Below the pieces are notes generated by a model. The model was not told where the DNA came from. It searched no databases and saw only the letters and a list, made by a program, of their open reading frames with translations. Made by a program: the position numbers and the translations under genes. Positions 1 through 6,009 of a stretch of DNA of 6,795 nt are shown in pieces. Origin of the DNA: JBEKHI01 sp050012355 (lineage in GTDB: Bacteria; Actinomycetota; Actinomycetes; Streptosporangiales; Streptosporangiaceae). Each line of letters starts with the position of its first letter. The first letter of the stretch is position 1. The DNA is taken from the NCBI GenBank assembly GCA_050012355.1, contig JBEKHI010000432.1, forward strand, positions 1 to 6,795, in the 5' to 3' direction.

Positions 1-99
1 CTTTACCACGCCCATGAGCACCACCAGTACCACCAGCAGCACCCGACCTGGGGCCGCCGGGCGCGGCAGCCAGCCCAGCCGCCTACGGCCCGCAGCCAC
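1..99 (-). CDS. Possible N-terminus of a divergent membrane protein (partial)
   Basis: Read on the minus strand, a GTG at 99-97 opens a frame that reaches the left edge after 33 residues. The fragment begins with a basic segment containing RRR (residues 5-7) and continues into a hydrophobic run, roughly residues 20-32, rich in Val and Leu. That pattern, positive charges followed by a membrane helix, fits a signal anchor or the first helix of a transporter. The frame also stays open upstream, with another GTG at 162-160, so the start is uncertain, and neither candidate has a convincing Shine-Dalgarno sequence. If real, the gene diverges from the IclR regulator and the two would share the intergenic region. 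A plus-strand reading over the same bases (14-154, 46 codons, Ser/Thr-rich) is the alternative. The product cannot be named from 33 residues, and the gene itself is uncertain. Confidence 0.33.
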   Translation of the reverse strand, partial: MAAGRRRLGWLPRPAAPGRVLLVVLVVLMGVVK

Positions 100-225
100 C
101 CGACTTTCACGCCACCGCGACCGCCCCCCGGACGAGGCAGGCTTTTCTTGGTAGTGCAGCACCCACCAGGAACGCTCCGCTGCCGCGCACCGGCTGAGGG
201 AAGGACTTTCGGTTATTGTTGTAGG

Positions 226-256
226 GGCCTCGCCACGGGCGTGGCCTGGCCTTTTT
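226..256 (+). terminator. Hairpin plus T-tract in the leader of the IclR gene (terminator or attenuator-like)
   Basis: An inverted repeat pairs GGCC (226-229) with GGCC (248-251) and GCCAC (232-236) with GTGGC (241-245). A 2x2 mismatch separates the two stems (TC 230-231 against CT 246-247), the loop is GGGC (237-240), and five T residues (252-256) follow directly. This is the layout of an intrinsic terminator on the plus strand. Only 24 nt separate it from the IclR start codon, which leaves no room for a promoter between them. It would therefore either attenuate transcription of the regulator or end an incoming plus-strand transcript while the regulator uses an overlapping promoter. The inner arms could instead act as a protein-binding palindrome. 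The structure is read by eye; no folding energy was calculated. Confidence 0.5.
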
Positions 257-270
257 CAACGTCAGCGAAC

Positions 271-276
271 AAGGAG
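271..276 (+). promoter_or_regulatory. Ribosome binding site of the IclR-family gene
   Basis: AAGGAG lies 4 nt before the ATG at 281 and 13 nt before a second in-frame ATG at 290. The spacing is short for the first ATG and long for the second. The first is preferred, but the protein could begin at either Met1 or Met4 with no effect on its domains. Confidence 0.7.
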
Positions 277-280
277 CCCT

Positions 281-1102
281 ATGGGATCGATGGTCCCGGC
301 GTTGTCCCGTGGGCTGGACATTCTCGAGCTCTTCCTAGGGGGCGACCACGAGCTCAGCGCGCCGGATGTCGTCACGCGCCTCGGCCTGCCACGGACCACC
401 GTCTACGAGCTGATGCAGACGCTCGCTGCCCGCGGCTACCTCGAGGCCGTCCCCGGATCGCGCGGCAGCTTCCGGCTGGGCCTGCGGACCTTCGAGCTCG
501 GTACCGCCTTCGGCGAGGGTATCGACCTGGTGCGCGAGGCCCGCAAGGTGGTGGACCAGGTCAGCAAGCTGACCGGCGAGACCTCACACGCGGCGGTGCT
601 GGCCGGCACCGACGTCTTCTACGTGGCCCGCGCGGAAAGCGCCCGCGCCGTCAGGACGGTTTCCGCGGTCGGGCACCGGCTGCCGGCGCACTGCACCGGC
701 GTCGGCAAGGCGCTGCTTGGCACGCTCACTGAGGACGAGGTGCGCGCTCGGTACGGTGCCGGGAGCCTGCCGGTGCTCACCAAGCGAACCCACGCGACGC
801 TGGGCACCCTGGAACCCGAGCTCGAGCGGATCAGGTCGAGCGGCCTGGCCTGGGATTTCTGCGAGTCGAACGACGATGTGTGCTGCGTGGCGGTCGCCGT
901 CTACGACCGCAACGGCCCGGCCGCCGCGATCAGCGTGTCGGTGCCGATCATGCGCTGGACGCCCGCGGCCGCCTACCAGTACGCGAAGGTGGTCAGCGAG
1001 CAGGCGGAGTTGCTGTCCGCCCGCCTCGGCGCCAGCCCGGCCCGGCGAGAGCCCGGCTTCGACCGCGCGATCGAGCTGAATCCGCCGGTGACCCGCGGCT
1101 AA
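281..1102 (+). CDS. IclR-family transcriptional regulator
   Basis: This 273-residue protein has the usual length and two-domain plan of IclR regulators. The N-terminal winged helix-turn-helix spans about residues 5-75: a first helix around LSRGLDILELF, the turn before LGLPRTTVYELMQTL (residues 34-48, recognition helix) and the wing near GSFRLG (62-67). The effector-binding domain covers about 80-255 and shows the family signature AHCTGVGKALL (136-146). A DDVCCVAVAVYD stretch (198-209) matches the conserved region near the ligand pocket; Cys at 138, 201 and 202 are notable. Family members bind operator DNA as dimers or tetramers and respond to small organic acids; KdgR, for example, senses 2-keto-3-deoxygluconate. 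The gene faces the sugar operon tail to tail, and its stop TAA (1100-1102) overlaps the stop of the glycosidase gene. It probably controls that operon, but the ligand and the operator are not visible, because the operon promoter lies outside the window. Confidence 0.93.
   Translation: MGSMVPALSRGLDILELFLGGDHELSAPDVVTRLGLPRTTVYELMQTLAARGYLEAVPGSRGSFRLGLRTFELGTAFGEGIDLVREARKVVDQVSKLTGETSHAAVLAGTDVFYVARAESARAVRTVSAVGHRLPAHCTGVGKALLGTLTEDEVRARYGAGSLPVLTKRTHATLGTLEPELERIRSSGLAWDFCESNDDVCCVAVAVYDRNGPAAAISVSVPIMRWTPAAAYQYAKVVSEQAELLSARLGASPARREPGFDRAIELNPPVTRG
1099..1102. other. Overlapping convergent stop codons
   Basis: The plus-strand regulator ends with TAA at 1100-1102. The minus-strand glycosidase ends with TAG at 1101-1099. 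The four bases CTAA therefore close both genes, and no intergenic terminator can exist. Any termination signal for either transcript must lie inside the opposite gene, and each mRNA 3' end is antisense to the other. Confidence 0.93.
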
Positions 1103-2979
1103 ATCACGTCAAACCACACCCGCATCGGCGACCTCTCACGGTTGGCCCACAGGTAGTACGGAATCAGAGTCAGCTCTTCCGAACCCTCGGCCAGAGAAAC
1201 CGGAGCAGGACCCGGCTGCCACGCCCGGTACAGCGGCGCGTCCGGATCATAGCTAGCCCTTCGCATCCGCGCGCTGAGGACCACGTGCTCGCCGATCAGC
1301 CCGCCCCGCTGGACCGCCCGCAGTGGTGCTGAAGGCACCAGGCGGACGGCGCCGAGGTCCAGCCCGTCCGGTTGGTCGTGCCCTTCCGCGCAGTACACGA
1401 TCGGGCCGCGCGCCACGGCCAGGGTTCCCCGCTGGTCGTGGCTTCGCCGGTCCGCCTCAATGAACCCGGCTGACATCGGGAACTCCACGCTGAGGACATC
1501 ACCCTCGGCCCACTCCCCGCGTACCGCTAGATAACCGGCGACGTCGTCAAAGGAGACAGGTGAATCGTTGACCCGCACGACGGGCTTCCCCGCGCACCAG
1601 CCCGGCCGCCGGACCCGGAGCGTCCAGGCACCACTCCCCGGCTCATCGACCCGCAGTTCCACAAAACCATCCAGCGGGAACGACGTCATGACCGATACCC
1701 GGACCACGCCGATGTCGTCGAGCGTCGCCGTGATGTCGGCAGGCGTGTACTGGTGCACCTGGAGGCCAGCGGCGTCCTGGGTGGCCACGTAGTGCTCAAG
1801 CTGGGCCATCAGCCGCATGACGTTGGTCGGGCAGCATGAGCAGCGATACCAGGGCAGCCGCGCCATCTCGCCGGGGTCCTCGAGCGGGTTGGCGTAGAAG
1901 AACCGGTCTCCGCTAAGGCCGACGCCGCAGAACACCGAGTTGTACAGCACCTGCTCGAACCGGTCCGCGTACCGCGCATCGCCGGTCAGCAGCAGCATCC
2001 GCCAGCACCACATCAGGATGCCGATTCCGGCGCAGGTCTCGCAGTAGGCCCGGCCACTTGGCAGCTCATAGGCGTCGCCGACCGCCTCGCCGGCGTGCCG
2101 GGAACCGATGTTGCCGGTGAGGTAGGACTTGCGTAGCACCATGTCCTGCCACTTGGCGTCCAGCGCGTCGGCGAGCCGCTGCTCACCGGCCTCGGCCAGC
2201 AGGTCGGTCATCCCAGCGGTCAGGTACACGGCGCAGACCGCGTGCCCGGTGAGCTCAGGGTCCCAGGGCATGGGCAGCAGCACGTCCTCCCAGTCCGACA
2301 GCCCGCTGCCGACCAGGACGTCCTTGCGCTCGCCGCGGAACTCGAGCAGCCGTCTGGCCAGGTTGAGGTAGCGCTCCTCGCCGGTGGTCCGGTACAGCTC
2401 GGTGAGCGCCATCTCGATGCCGGGATGGCCCACGTTCCAGACGTTCGCCTTGCCCGTGCAGGCCCGCTCAAGCTGATCGGCCGCCCGCAGCGCGATGCCG
2501 AACAGGCGCTCACCACCACCGCTGCGGGCCGCCGCGACGCCGGCCTGGATCAGGTGGCTCAGGTTGTAGAACTCGTGCCGGTTGGTCGGCGCCCAGCGTC
2601 GTTCTGGGTCATGGATTTGCACGTAGGTGTTCAGGTAGCCGTCGGGCAGCTGGGCGGCTTCGAGCAGGTCGAGCGCCCGCTCTAGCGCCCGCGATACTGG
2701 CTCGGTCAGCCCGCGCTGCTGCTGCCAGCTCACCGCTTCCAGCCACTTGTAGACGTCCGAGTCCAGGTAGCTGTCCCCGTTGTACTCGTGCGAGCCGCTC
2801 GCCGCCAGCACGAAGTTGGCTGTCGTCCCGGCCGCCTGCAGCATCCGCCAGCCGTGCTCGAGGCCGCGCAGCGCGTTGACCTGCTGCCGGTCGCCGAGCA
2901 CGCCGGGCCGCAGTGTGACCCGGCCGTCCAGCGGCAAAAGGGCGCCCGTACCGGCCAGAGGTAGTACCGGACCGGTCAT
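1099..2979 (-). CDS. GH127-family (DUF1680) glycosidase, probable beta-L-arabinofuranosidase
   Basis: The product is a 626-residue retaining glycosidase expected to release terminal beta-L-arabinofuranose, as does HypBA1 of Bifidobacterium longum. The family's Cys/Zn active site is intact. GEAVGDAYE carries Glu298, 16 residues before the E-T-C motif (Glu314, Cys316), the spacing of Glu322, Glu338 and Cys340 in HypBA1. RCSCCP supplies Cys382, equivalent to nucleophile Cys417, and Cys383, the remaining zinc ligand. Other family landmarks are FYNLSHLIQAG (137-147), VGHPGIEMALTELY (183-196) and TGHAVCAVYL (244-253) in the alpha/alpha barrel; the C-terminal part (about 400-626) is beta-rich. There is no signal peptide, so it acts in the cytosol on imported glycosides. 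The ATG at 2979 was chosen because it overlaps the permease stop as ATGA and starts the conserved region; the frame stays open further upstream only as a shadow of the permease gene. A weak GGGA precedes it, so translation is probably coupled. Other GH127 specificities, such as aceric acid hydrolase, are not excluded. Confidence 0.9.
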   Translation of the reverse strand: MTGPVLPLAGTGALLPLDGRVTLRPGVLGDRQQVNALRGLEHGWRMLQAAGTTANFVLAASGSHEYNGDSYLDSDVYKWLEAVSWQQQRGLTEPVSRALERALDLLEAAQLPDGYLNTYVQIHDPERRWAPTNRHEFYNLSHLIQAGVAAARSGGGERLFGIALRAADQLERACTGKANVWNVGHPGIEMALTELYRTTGEERYLNLARRLLEFRGERKDVLVGSGLSDWEDVLLPMPWDPELTGHAVCAVYLTAGMTDLLAEAGEQRLADALDAKWQDMVLRKSYLTGNIGSRHAGEAVGDAYELPSGRAYCETCAGIGILMWCWRMLLLTGDARYADRFEQVLYNSVFCGVGLSGDRFFYANPLEDPGEMARLPWYRCSCCPTNVMRLMAQLEHYVATQDAAGLQVHQYTPADITATLDDIGVVRVSVMTSFPLDGFVELRVDEPGSGAWTLRVRRPGWCAGKPVVRVNDSPVSFDDVAGYLAVRGEWAEGDVLSVEFPMSAGFIEADRRSHDQRGTLAVARGPIVYCAEGHDQPDGLDLGAVRLVPSAPLRAVQRGGLIGEHVVLSARMRRASYDPDAPLYRAWQPGPAPVSLAEGSEELTLIPYYLWANRERSPMRVWFDVI

Positions 2980-3797
2980 TTGAGTCCCGTCGCTGCCATG
3001 CTCTCCACCACCCGGTTGCTCAAGATGGCGTAGGCGAGGATTGTCGGCGCCATGGCCATCACCGTTCCCGCGAATGCTTCCGGATAATTGGCCGCATACG
3101 AGGTCAGGAACGAACGGATTCCAACTTGCAGTGTCTCCGCGCTCGGGCTCGAGCTCAGCAGGTTGGCGAACAGCAACTCGTTCCACGCGGAGATCGTGAG
3201 GAAGATCGAGGCGGTCGCCATGCCGGGCACCACGAGCGGGCAGATGATCCGGAAGAACACGCCGTGGAACGACGCGCCGTCGATGCGGGCCGCCTCGAGC
3301 AGGTCTTCCGGGATGGTCTCCATATACCCCTTGATGATCAGGAACCCGACCGGGAGCGTGGTGCCGGTGTAGACCAGCGCGATGCCCCAGACCGTGTTGT
3401 AGAGGCCGAGGTGGTAGACGATGTAGAAGATCGGCGTCATGAACGCGGTGAACGGCACGAAGAGTCCCGACATCAGGAAGCCGTTGACCGCGTCGCGCAG
3501 CCGGAACCGGTGCCGGAGCGCATACGCCGCCATCGTCGCGATGATGACCGTCGCCGCCGTCGAGGTGACCGCGATCACCACGCTGTTGCGGAAGTACTCG
3601 ACGAGCGGTTGCGCGGACAGTGCCCCGGAGAAGTTCGCGAACGACCAGTGCGCGGGCAGCCCGAACGGGCCGCGGAACAGCTCCGGCGTGGTCTTGAACG
3701 ACGACAGCAGCAGCCAGAGCAGCGGCACGATCGTGAGAATGGTGAGGACGCTGAGGAACAGCCACTTAATGGTCTTCGCTACCAGCCGGGCGGTCAT
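2976..3797 (-). CDS. CUT1-family sugar ABC transporter permease, MalG-like
   Basis: This 273-residue inner-membrane subunit would form half of the channel of a carbohydrate importer. It begins with a membrane helix (about residues 12-31, rich in Leu, Ile and Val) followed by SSFKTTPELF, typical of MalG/LacG-type permeases. The segment around NSVVIAVTSTAATVIIATMAAYAL (71-94) opens the core permease domain. The EAA loop that contacts the ATPase reads EAARIDGASFHGVF and runs to CPL (168-188), with the conserved Gly at 174. A further hallmark is ISAWNELLFA (202-211). The ATG at 3797 overlaps the TGA of the preceding permease as ATGA and has GGAG 7 nt upstream. A longer in-frame start at 4025 would add 76 Arg-rich residues that lie over the neighbouring gene, and it is rejected. 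The stop overlaps the start of the glycosidase gene, so the two are probably translationally coupled. Confidence 0.94.
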   Translation of the reverse strand: MTARLVAKTIKWLFLSVLTILTIVPLLWLLLSSFKTTPELFRGPFGLPAHWSFANFSGALSAQPLVEYFRNSVVIAVTSTAATVIIATMAAYALRHRFRLRDAVNGFLMSGLFVPFTAFMTPIFYIVYHLGLYNTVWGIALVYTGTTLPVGFLIIKGYMETIPEDLLEAARIDGASFHGVFFRIICPLVVPGMATASIFLTISAWNELLFANLLSSSPSAETLQVGIRSFLTSYAANYPEAFAGTVMAMAPTILAYAILSNRVVESMAATGLK

Positions 3798-4657
3798 CGT
3801 GACTCCATCCAGCGCAGGCCGAGCAGCACGATCAGCATCAGCAGCGCACCGAGCACGACGGTGACCACGCCTGCTGCCATGGCCAGGCCGTAGGCGTCCG
3901 CGTTGACCATCTGGTTGTAGACGTACAGCGGCAGGTTCAGCGTTACGTTCACCGGCCCGCCGTCGGTCATGACGAACGGGTACTCGAACATTTTCAGCAC
4001 ATAGCCGACGAGGAACAGCACCCACAGCGCGATCGCCCGCCTGATGGCGGGGATCGTGATGAACAGGTCCTGCTGCCAGACGTTCGCCCCGTCAAGGTGC
4101 GACGCCTCGAACAGTTCCCTCGGGACGGTGGAGATCTGGGTCAGGAACAGCACCATCCCGAACCCGATGTAGATGACGAACGGCACCATGATCGCCCATT
4201 GGGCCGTGCTCGGGTCCGACAGCCAGGTACGCGTCAGCGACTTCAGGCCGACCTTGCTTAGCGTGCCGTTCACCAGGCCCACGGTCGGGTCGAGCATGAA
4301 GTACCACATCAGGGCGAGGATCGTCGTCGACACCACGCTGGGAATGAACAACGCGGTGCGGAAGAATTTCCACATGAACGGCCGCCGGGACAAGATCAGC
4401 GCCGTGATCAGGCACAGCGGCGTCTGAACGAATATCCCGGCGGCCGCCCACAACAGGGTGTTGTAGATCGCCGACCGGAACGCCGGGTCCTTGAACAGGT
4501 AGGTGTAGTTCTGGATCCCGATGTACTTGGCCGGGCCGATGCCCGCCCATTGGGTAAAGCTCAGCACGATCACGAAGATGAGCGGAAAGACTATGAACCC
4601 AAGGGCGAGCACCACGGCCGGGCCGAGGTAGGCGACCAGTTGACGAGCCTTGACCAT
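3794..4657 (-). CDS. CUT1-family sugar ABC transporter permease, MalF-like
   Basis: This 287-residue membrane protein is the partner permease of the importer. A first helix (about 8-33) ends in LSFTQWAG, a usual MalF/UgpA-type landmark, and is followed by the IQNYTYLFKDPAF segment (48-60). The core contains FFRTALFIPSVVSTTILALMW (98-118). The EAA loop is EASHLDGANVWQQDLF through TIP (184-203), with Gly190 conserved. EYPFVMTDGGP (225-235) is another strong family marker. The short N-terminus without extra helices matches actinobacterial and Gram-positive CUT1 permeases rather than the longer enterobacterial MalF. The start lies 7 nt after the stop of the binding-protein gene. No good Shine-Dalgarno sequence is visible before the ATG at 4657, so translation may depend on ribosomes leaving the upstream gene. 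The gene ends in an ATGA overlap with the next permease. Confidence 0.94.
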   Translation of the reverse strand: MVKARQLVAYLGPAVVLALGFIVFPLIFVIVLSFTQWAGIGPAKYIGIQNYTYLFKDPAFRSAIYNTLLWAAAGIFVQTPLCLITALILSRRPFMWKFFRTALFIPSVVSTTILALMWYFMLDPTVGLVNGTLSKVGLKSLTRTWLSDPSTAQWAIMVPFVIYIGFGMVLFLTQISTVPRELFEASHLDGANVWQQDLFITIPAIRRAIALWVLFLVGYVLKMFEYPFVMTDGGPVNVTLNLPLYVYNQMVNADAYGLAMAAGVVTVVLGALLMLIVLLGLRWMESR

Positions 4658-4664
4658 GAGGCGG

Positions 4665-5984
4665 TTACGGCGCCGTCGTGTTCAGCTGCTGGAGGGTGGA
4701 AACGAATTTCTGCGGGCTTATGCTGCCCTCCGCGAGCCCTTCGATCAGGCTCGGCAGCTGGGTCTGTGCCTCGGTGGTCATGTAGCGCTCGGCGTTGACG
4801 ACCTTGGCCGGCGCGTTGTTAGACAGGTCAACTTCCTGCTTGATGAGGCAGTTGGAGCTGGAGAACGCCGAGCCGGTGGTGGGAGTCTTCATCAGCAGCG
4901 GGAACTGGCCGGTGGTGGCCATCTGGGTGGCGCTCGGTGTTGAGGTGTAGAACTTCATCCAGTCCACGACCGCTTGCTGCTCGGTCTGGTTGGGTGACGC
5001 CGCGGCGCCCCAGACGGTCAGCGCGTCGGTGACCAGGGTTCCTGGCTGGTCGTTAGCGCCGCCACTGGTCGGGCCGGCCGCCACTCCCACGTTGGTGCAG
5101 GAGTTCTTGATGTCCTGCTGGATCGAGCTGATCAGCCACGGGCCGTCGATCACCATGGCCGCGTTCCCGTCGAGGAAGTCCGCGGAGGCCACCGCGTAGT
5201 TCGCGCCAACCGCGTTTTTCGGCGCGTAGGTGAAGAGCTTCTTCAGCGACGCGGCCGCGGCCACCATCGGCGCGGTCTGCAGTTTCGTCGCGTAGTAGGC
5301 GTTGGTGCCGCCGTCGCTGATGGCCAGGTAGCTGAGCGCGTTCATGCCGTACCAGGCGTCGTCGGCGGTCTCCAGCGCGATCGGGGTGATCCCGGCCTGC
5401 TGGAGCTTGACGCAGTCGGCCCAGAACTGCGCCCAGGTCGTCGGGAAGCTGCTGATGCCGGCCTTCTTGAACAGGTCCTTGCGGTAGTAGAACACCGCCG
5501 AGGACTGGTCGTCGGGGATAGCCACGGTGTCGCCGCTGAACGTGAGGTTGCTCAGGTCCTGGCTGCTGAATTCCGCTTTCCAGGCCGGGTCAGCGTTCAG
5601 GTAAGGCGTCCAGTTGATCAGCTTGCTGGCGCCGTATTTCTCCAGGCTGGTGTCGCTCGGGTTGAAGTTATAGAGAAAGACGTCGGGAGCGTCACCGACC
5701 CCTATCTCGGTACGGATCTTGGACTGCAGCGACGGCCAGTCCGCCGTGGTCTGGGAGACAACGGTGATCTTCCCCTTGTGTTCGGCGTTGAACTGCTTGA
5801 TCAGCGAGTTCAGCACCTGACCGCGGGCGATGTCCGAGGTGAAGTTGGATACGACATCGATGGTGACCGGCCCTGAGCTCTGGCTGCTGCTGCCGCCAGA
5901 AGAACATGCCGCCAGCCCGGAAAAGCCAAGCACGACGGCGGTCGCCGCCAGCGCTGCCTTGGCCTTCCTGGTGGAATTTCTCAT
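4665..5984 (-). CDS. Sugar-binding lipoprotein of an ABC transporter (family 1 solute-binding protein)
   Basis: This 439-residue protein is the extracellular receptor of the importer. It starts with a lipoprotein signal peptide: a basic n-region (RNSTRKAK), a hydrophobic core and the lipobox LAAC, so Cys27 would be lipidated. A Ser/Gly-rich linker (28-38) follows. The mature part resembles CUT1 solute-binding proteins. Recognisable pieces are the first strand TIDVVSNF (41-48), the domain-crossing segment SSAVFYYRKDLFKKAG (161-176) followed by PTTWAQFW (181-188), and NAAMVIDGPWLISSI (274-288) near the hinge. Aromatic residues such as Trp211, Tyr212 and Trp283 are plausible sugar stackers, which is an inference. 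The ATG at 5984 follows a strong Shine-Dalgarno sequence. The gene lies 25 nt after the dehydratase gene and 7 nt before the permease gene. The ligand cannot be read from the sequence; the operon suggests an L-arabinofuranosyl oligosaccharide. Confidence 0.94.
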   Translation of the reverse strand: MRNSTRKAKAALAATAVVLGFSGLAACSSGGSSSQSSGPVTIDVVSNFTSDIARGQVLNSLIKQFNAEHKGKITVVSQTTADWPSLQSKIRTEIGVGDAPDVFLYNFNPSDTSLEKYGASKLINWTPYLNADPAWKAEFSSQDLSNLTFSGDTVAIPDDQSSAVFYYRKDLFKKAGISSFPTTWAQFWADCVKLQQAGITPIALETADDAWYGMNALSYLAISDGGTNAYYATKLQTAPMVAAAASLKKLFTYAPKNAVGANYAVASADFLDGNAAMVIDGPWLISSIQQDIKNSCTNVGVAAGPTSGGANDQPGTLVTDALTVWGAAASPNQTEQQAVVDWMKFYTSTPSATQMATTGQFPLLMKTPTTGSAFSSSNCLIKQEVDLSNNAPAKVVNAERYMTTEAQTQLPSLIEGLAEGSISPQKFVSTLQQLNTTAP

Positions 5985-5995
5985 ATCTGAATACG

Positions 5996-6002
5996 CCTCC
6001 CT
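5996..6002 (-). promoter_or_regulatory. Strong Shine-Dalgarno sequence of the binding-protein gene
   Basis: On the minus strand AGGGAGG lies 11 nt before the ATG at 5984, inside the 25-nt gap after the dehydratase stop. It is the best ribosome binding site in the operon and fits the usual need for more binding protein than permease. No promoter or terminator fits in this gap, so the binding protein is probably transcribed from upstream. Confidence 0.75.
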
Positions 6003-6009
6003 TTCGGCG

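Noticed and set aside
14..154. A 46-codon plus-strand frame beginning with a Ser/Thr-rich segment.
   Set aside because: It has no ribosome binding site or family features, and the same bases read better as a membrane segment on the other strand. The tail of an incoming gene cannot be fully excluded.
214..219. TATTGT as a possible -10 box for the regulator gene.
   Set aside because: Only four of six positions match the consensus, and no acceptable -35 hexamer lies at the right distance.
255..269. Imperfect palindrome TTC...GAA before the regulator's ribosome binding site, as a possible operator.
   Set aside because: Only the outer three bases and a central G/C pair are symmetrical, which is too weak to separate from chance.
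148..732. A 194-codon plus-strand reading frame overlapping the regulator gene.
   Set aside because: Its sequence is Arg/Ala/Gly/Pro-rich and without recognisable domains. It is a GC-rich shadow of the clearly coding IclR frame.
1020..1100. Repeated GCCCGGC runs near the end of the regulator gene, as a possible bidirectional terminator.
   Set aside because: The copies are mainly direct rather than inverted repeats, no T-tract follows on either strand, and they are explained by coding sequence.
1099..3765. A single 888-codon minus-strand frame that would extend the glycosidase by 262 residues.
   Set aside because: The extra part is an Arg/His/Pro-rich out-of-frame shadow of the MalG-like permease gene. 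The ATG at 2979 gives the normal GH127 start and an ATGA overlap.
3126..3893. A 255-codon plus-strand frame antisense to the permeases, rich in Glu, Asp and Arg.
   Set aside because: This composition is typical of the antisense frame of hydrophobic permease genes in GC-rich DNA. There is no separate evidence for translation.
3798..4025. N-terminal extension of the MalG-like permease by 76 residues.
   Set aside because: The extension is Arg-rich with no membrane character and lies over the coding end of the other permease. The ATG at 3797 has GGAG upstream and fits the family length.
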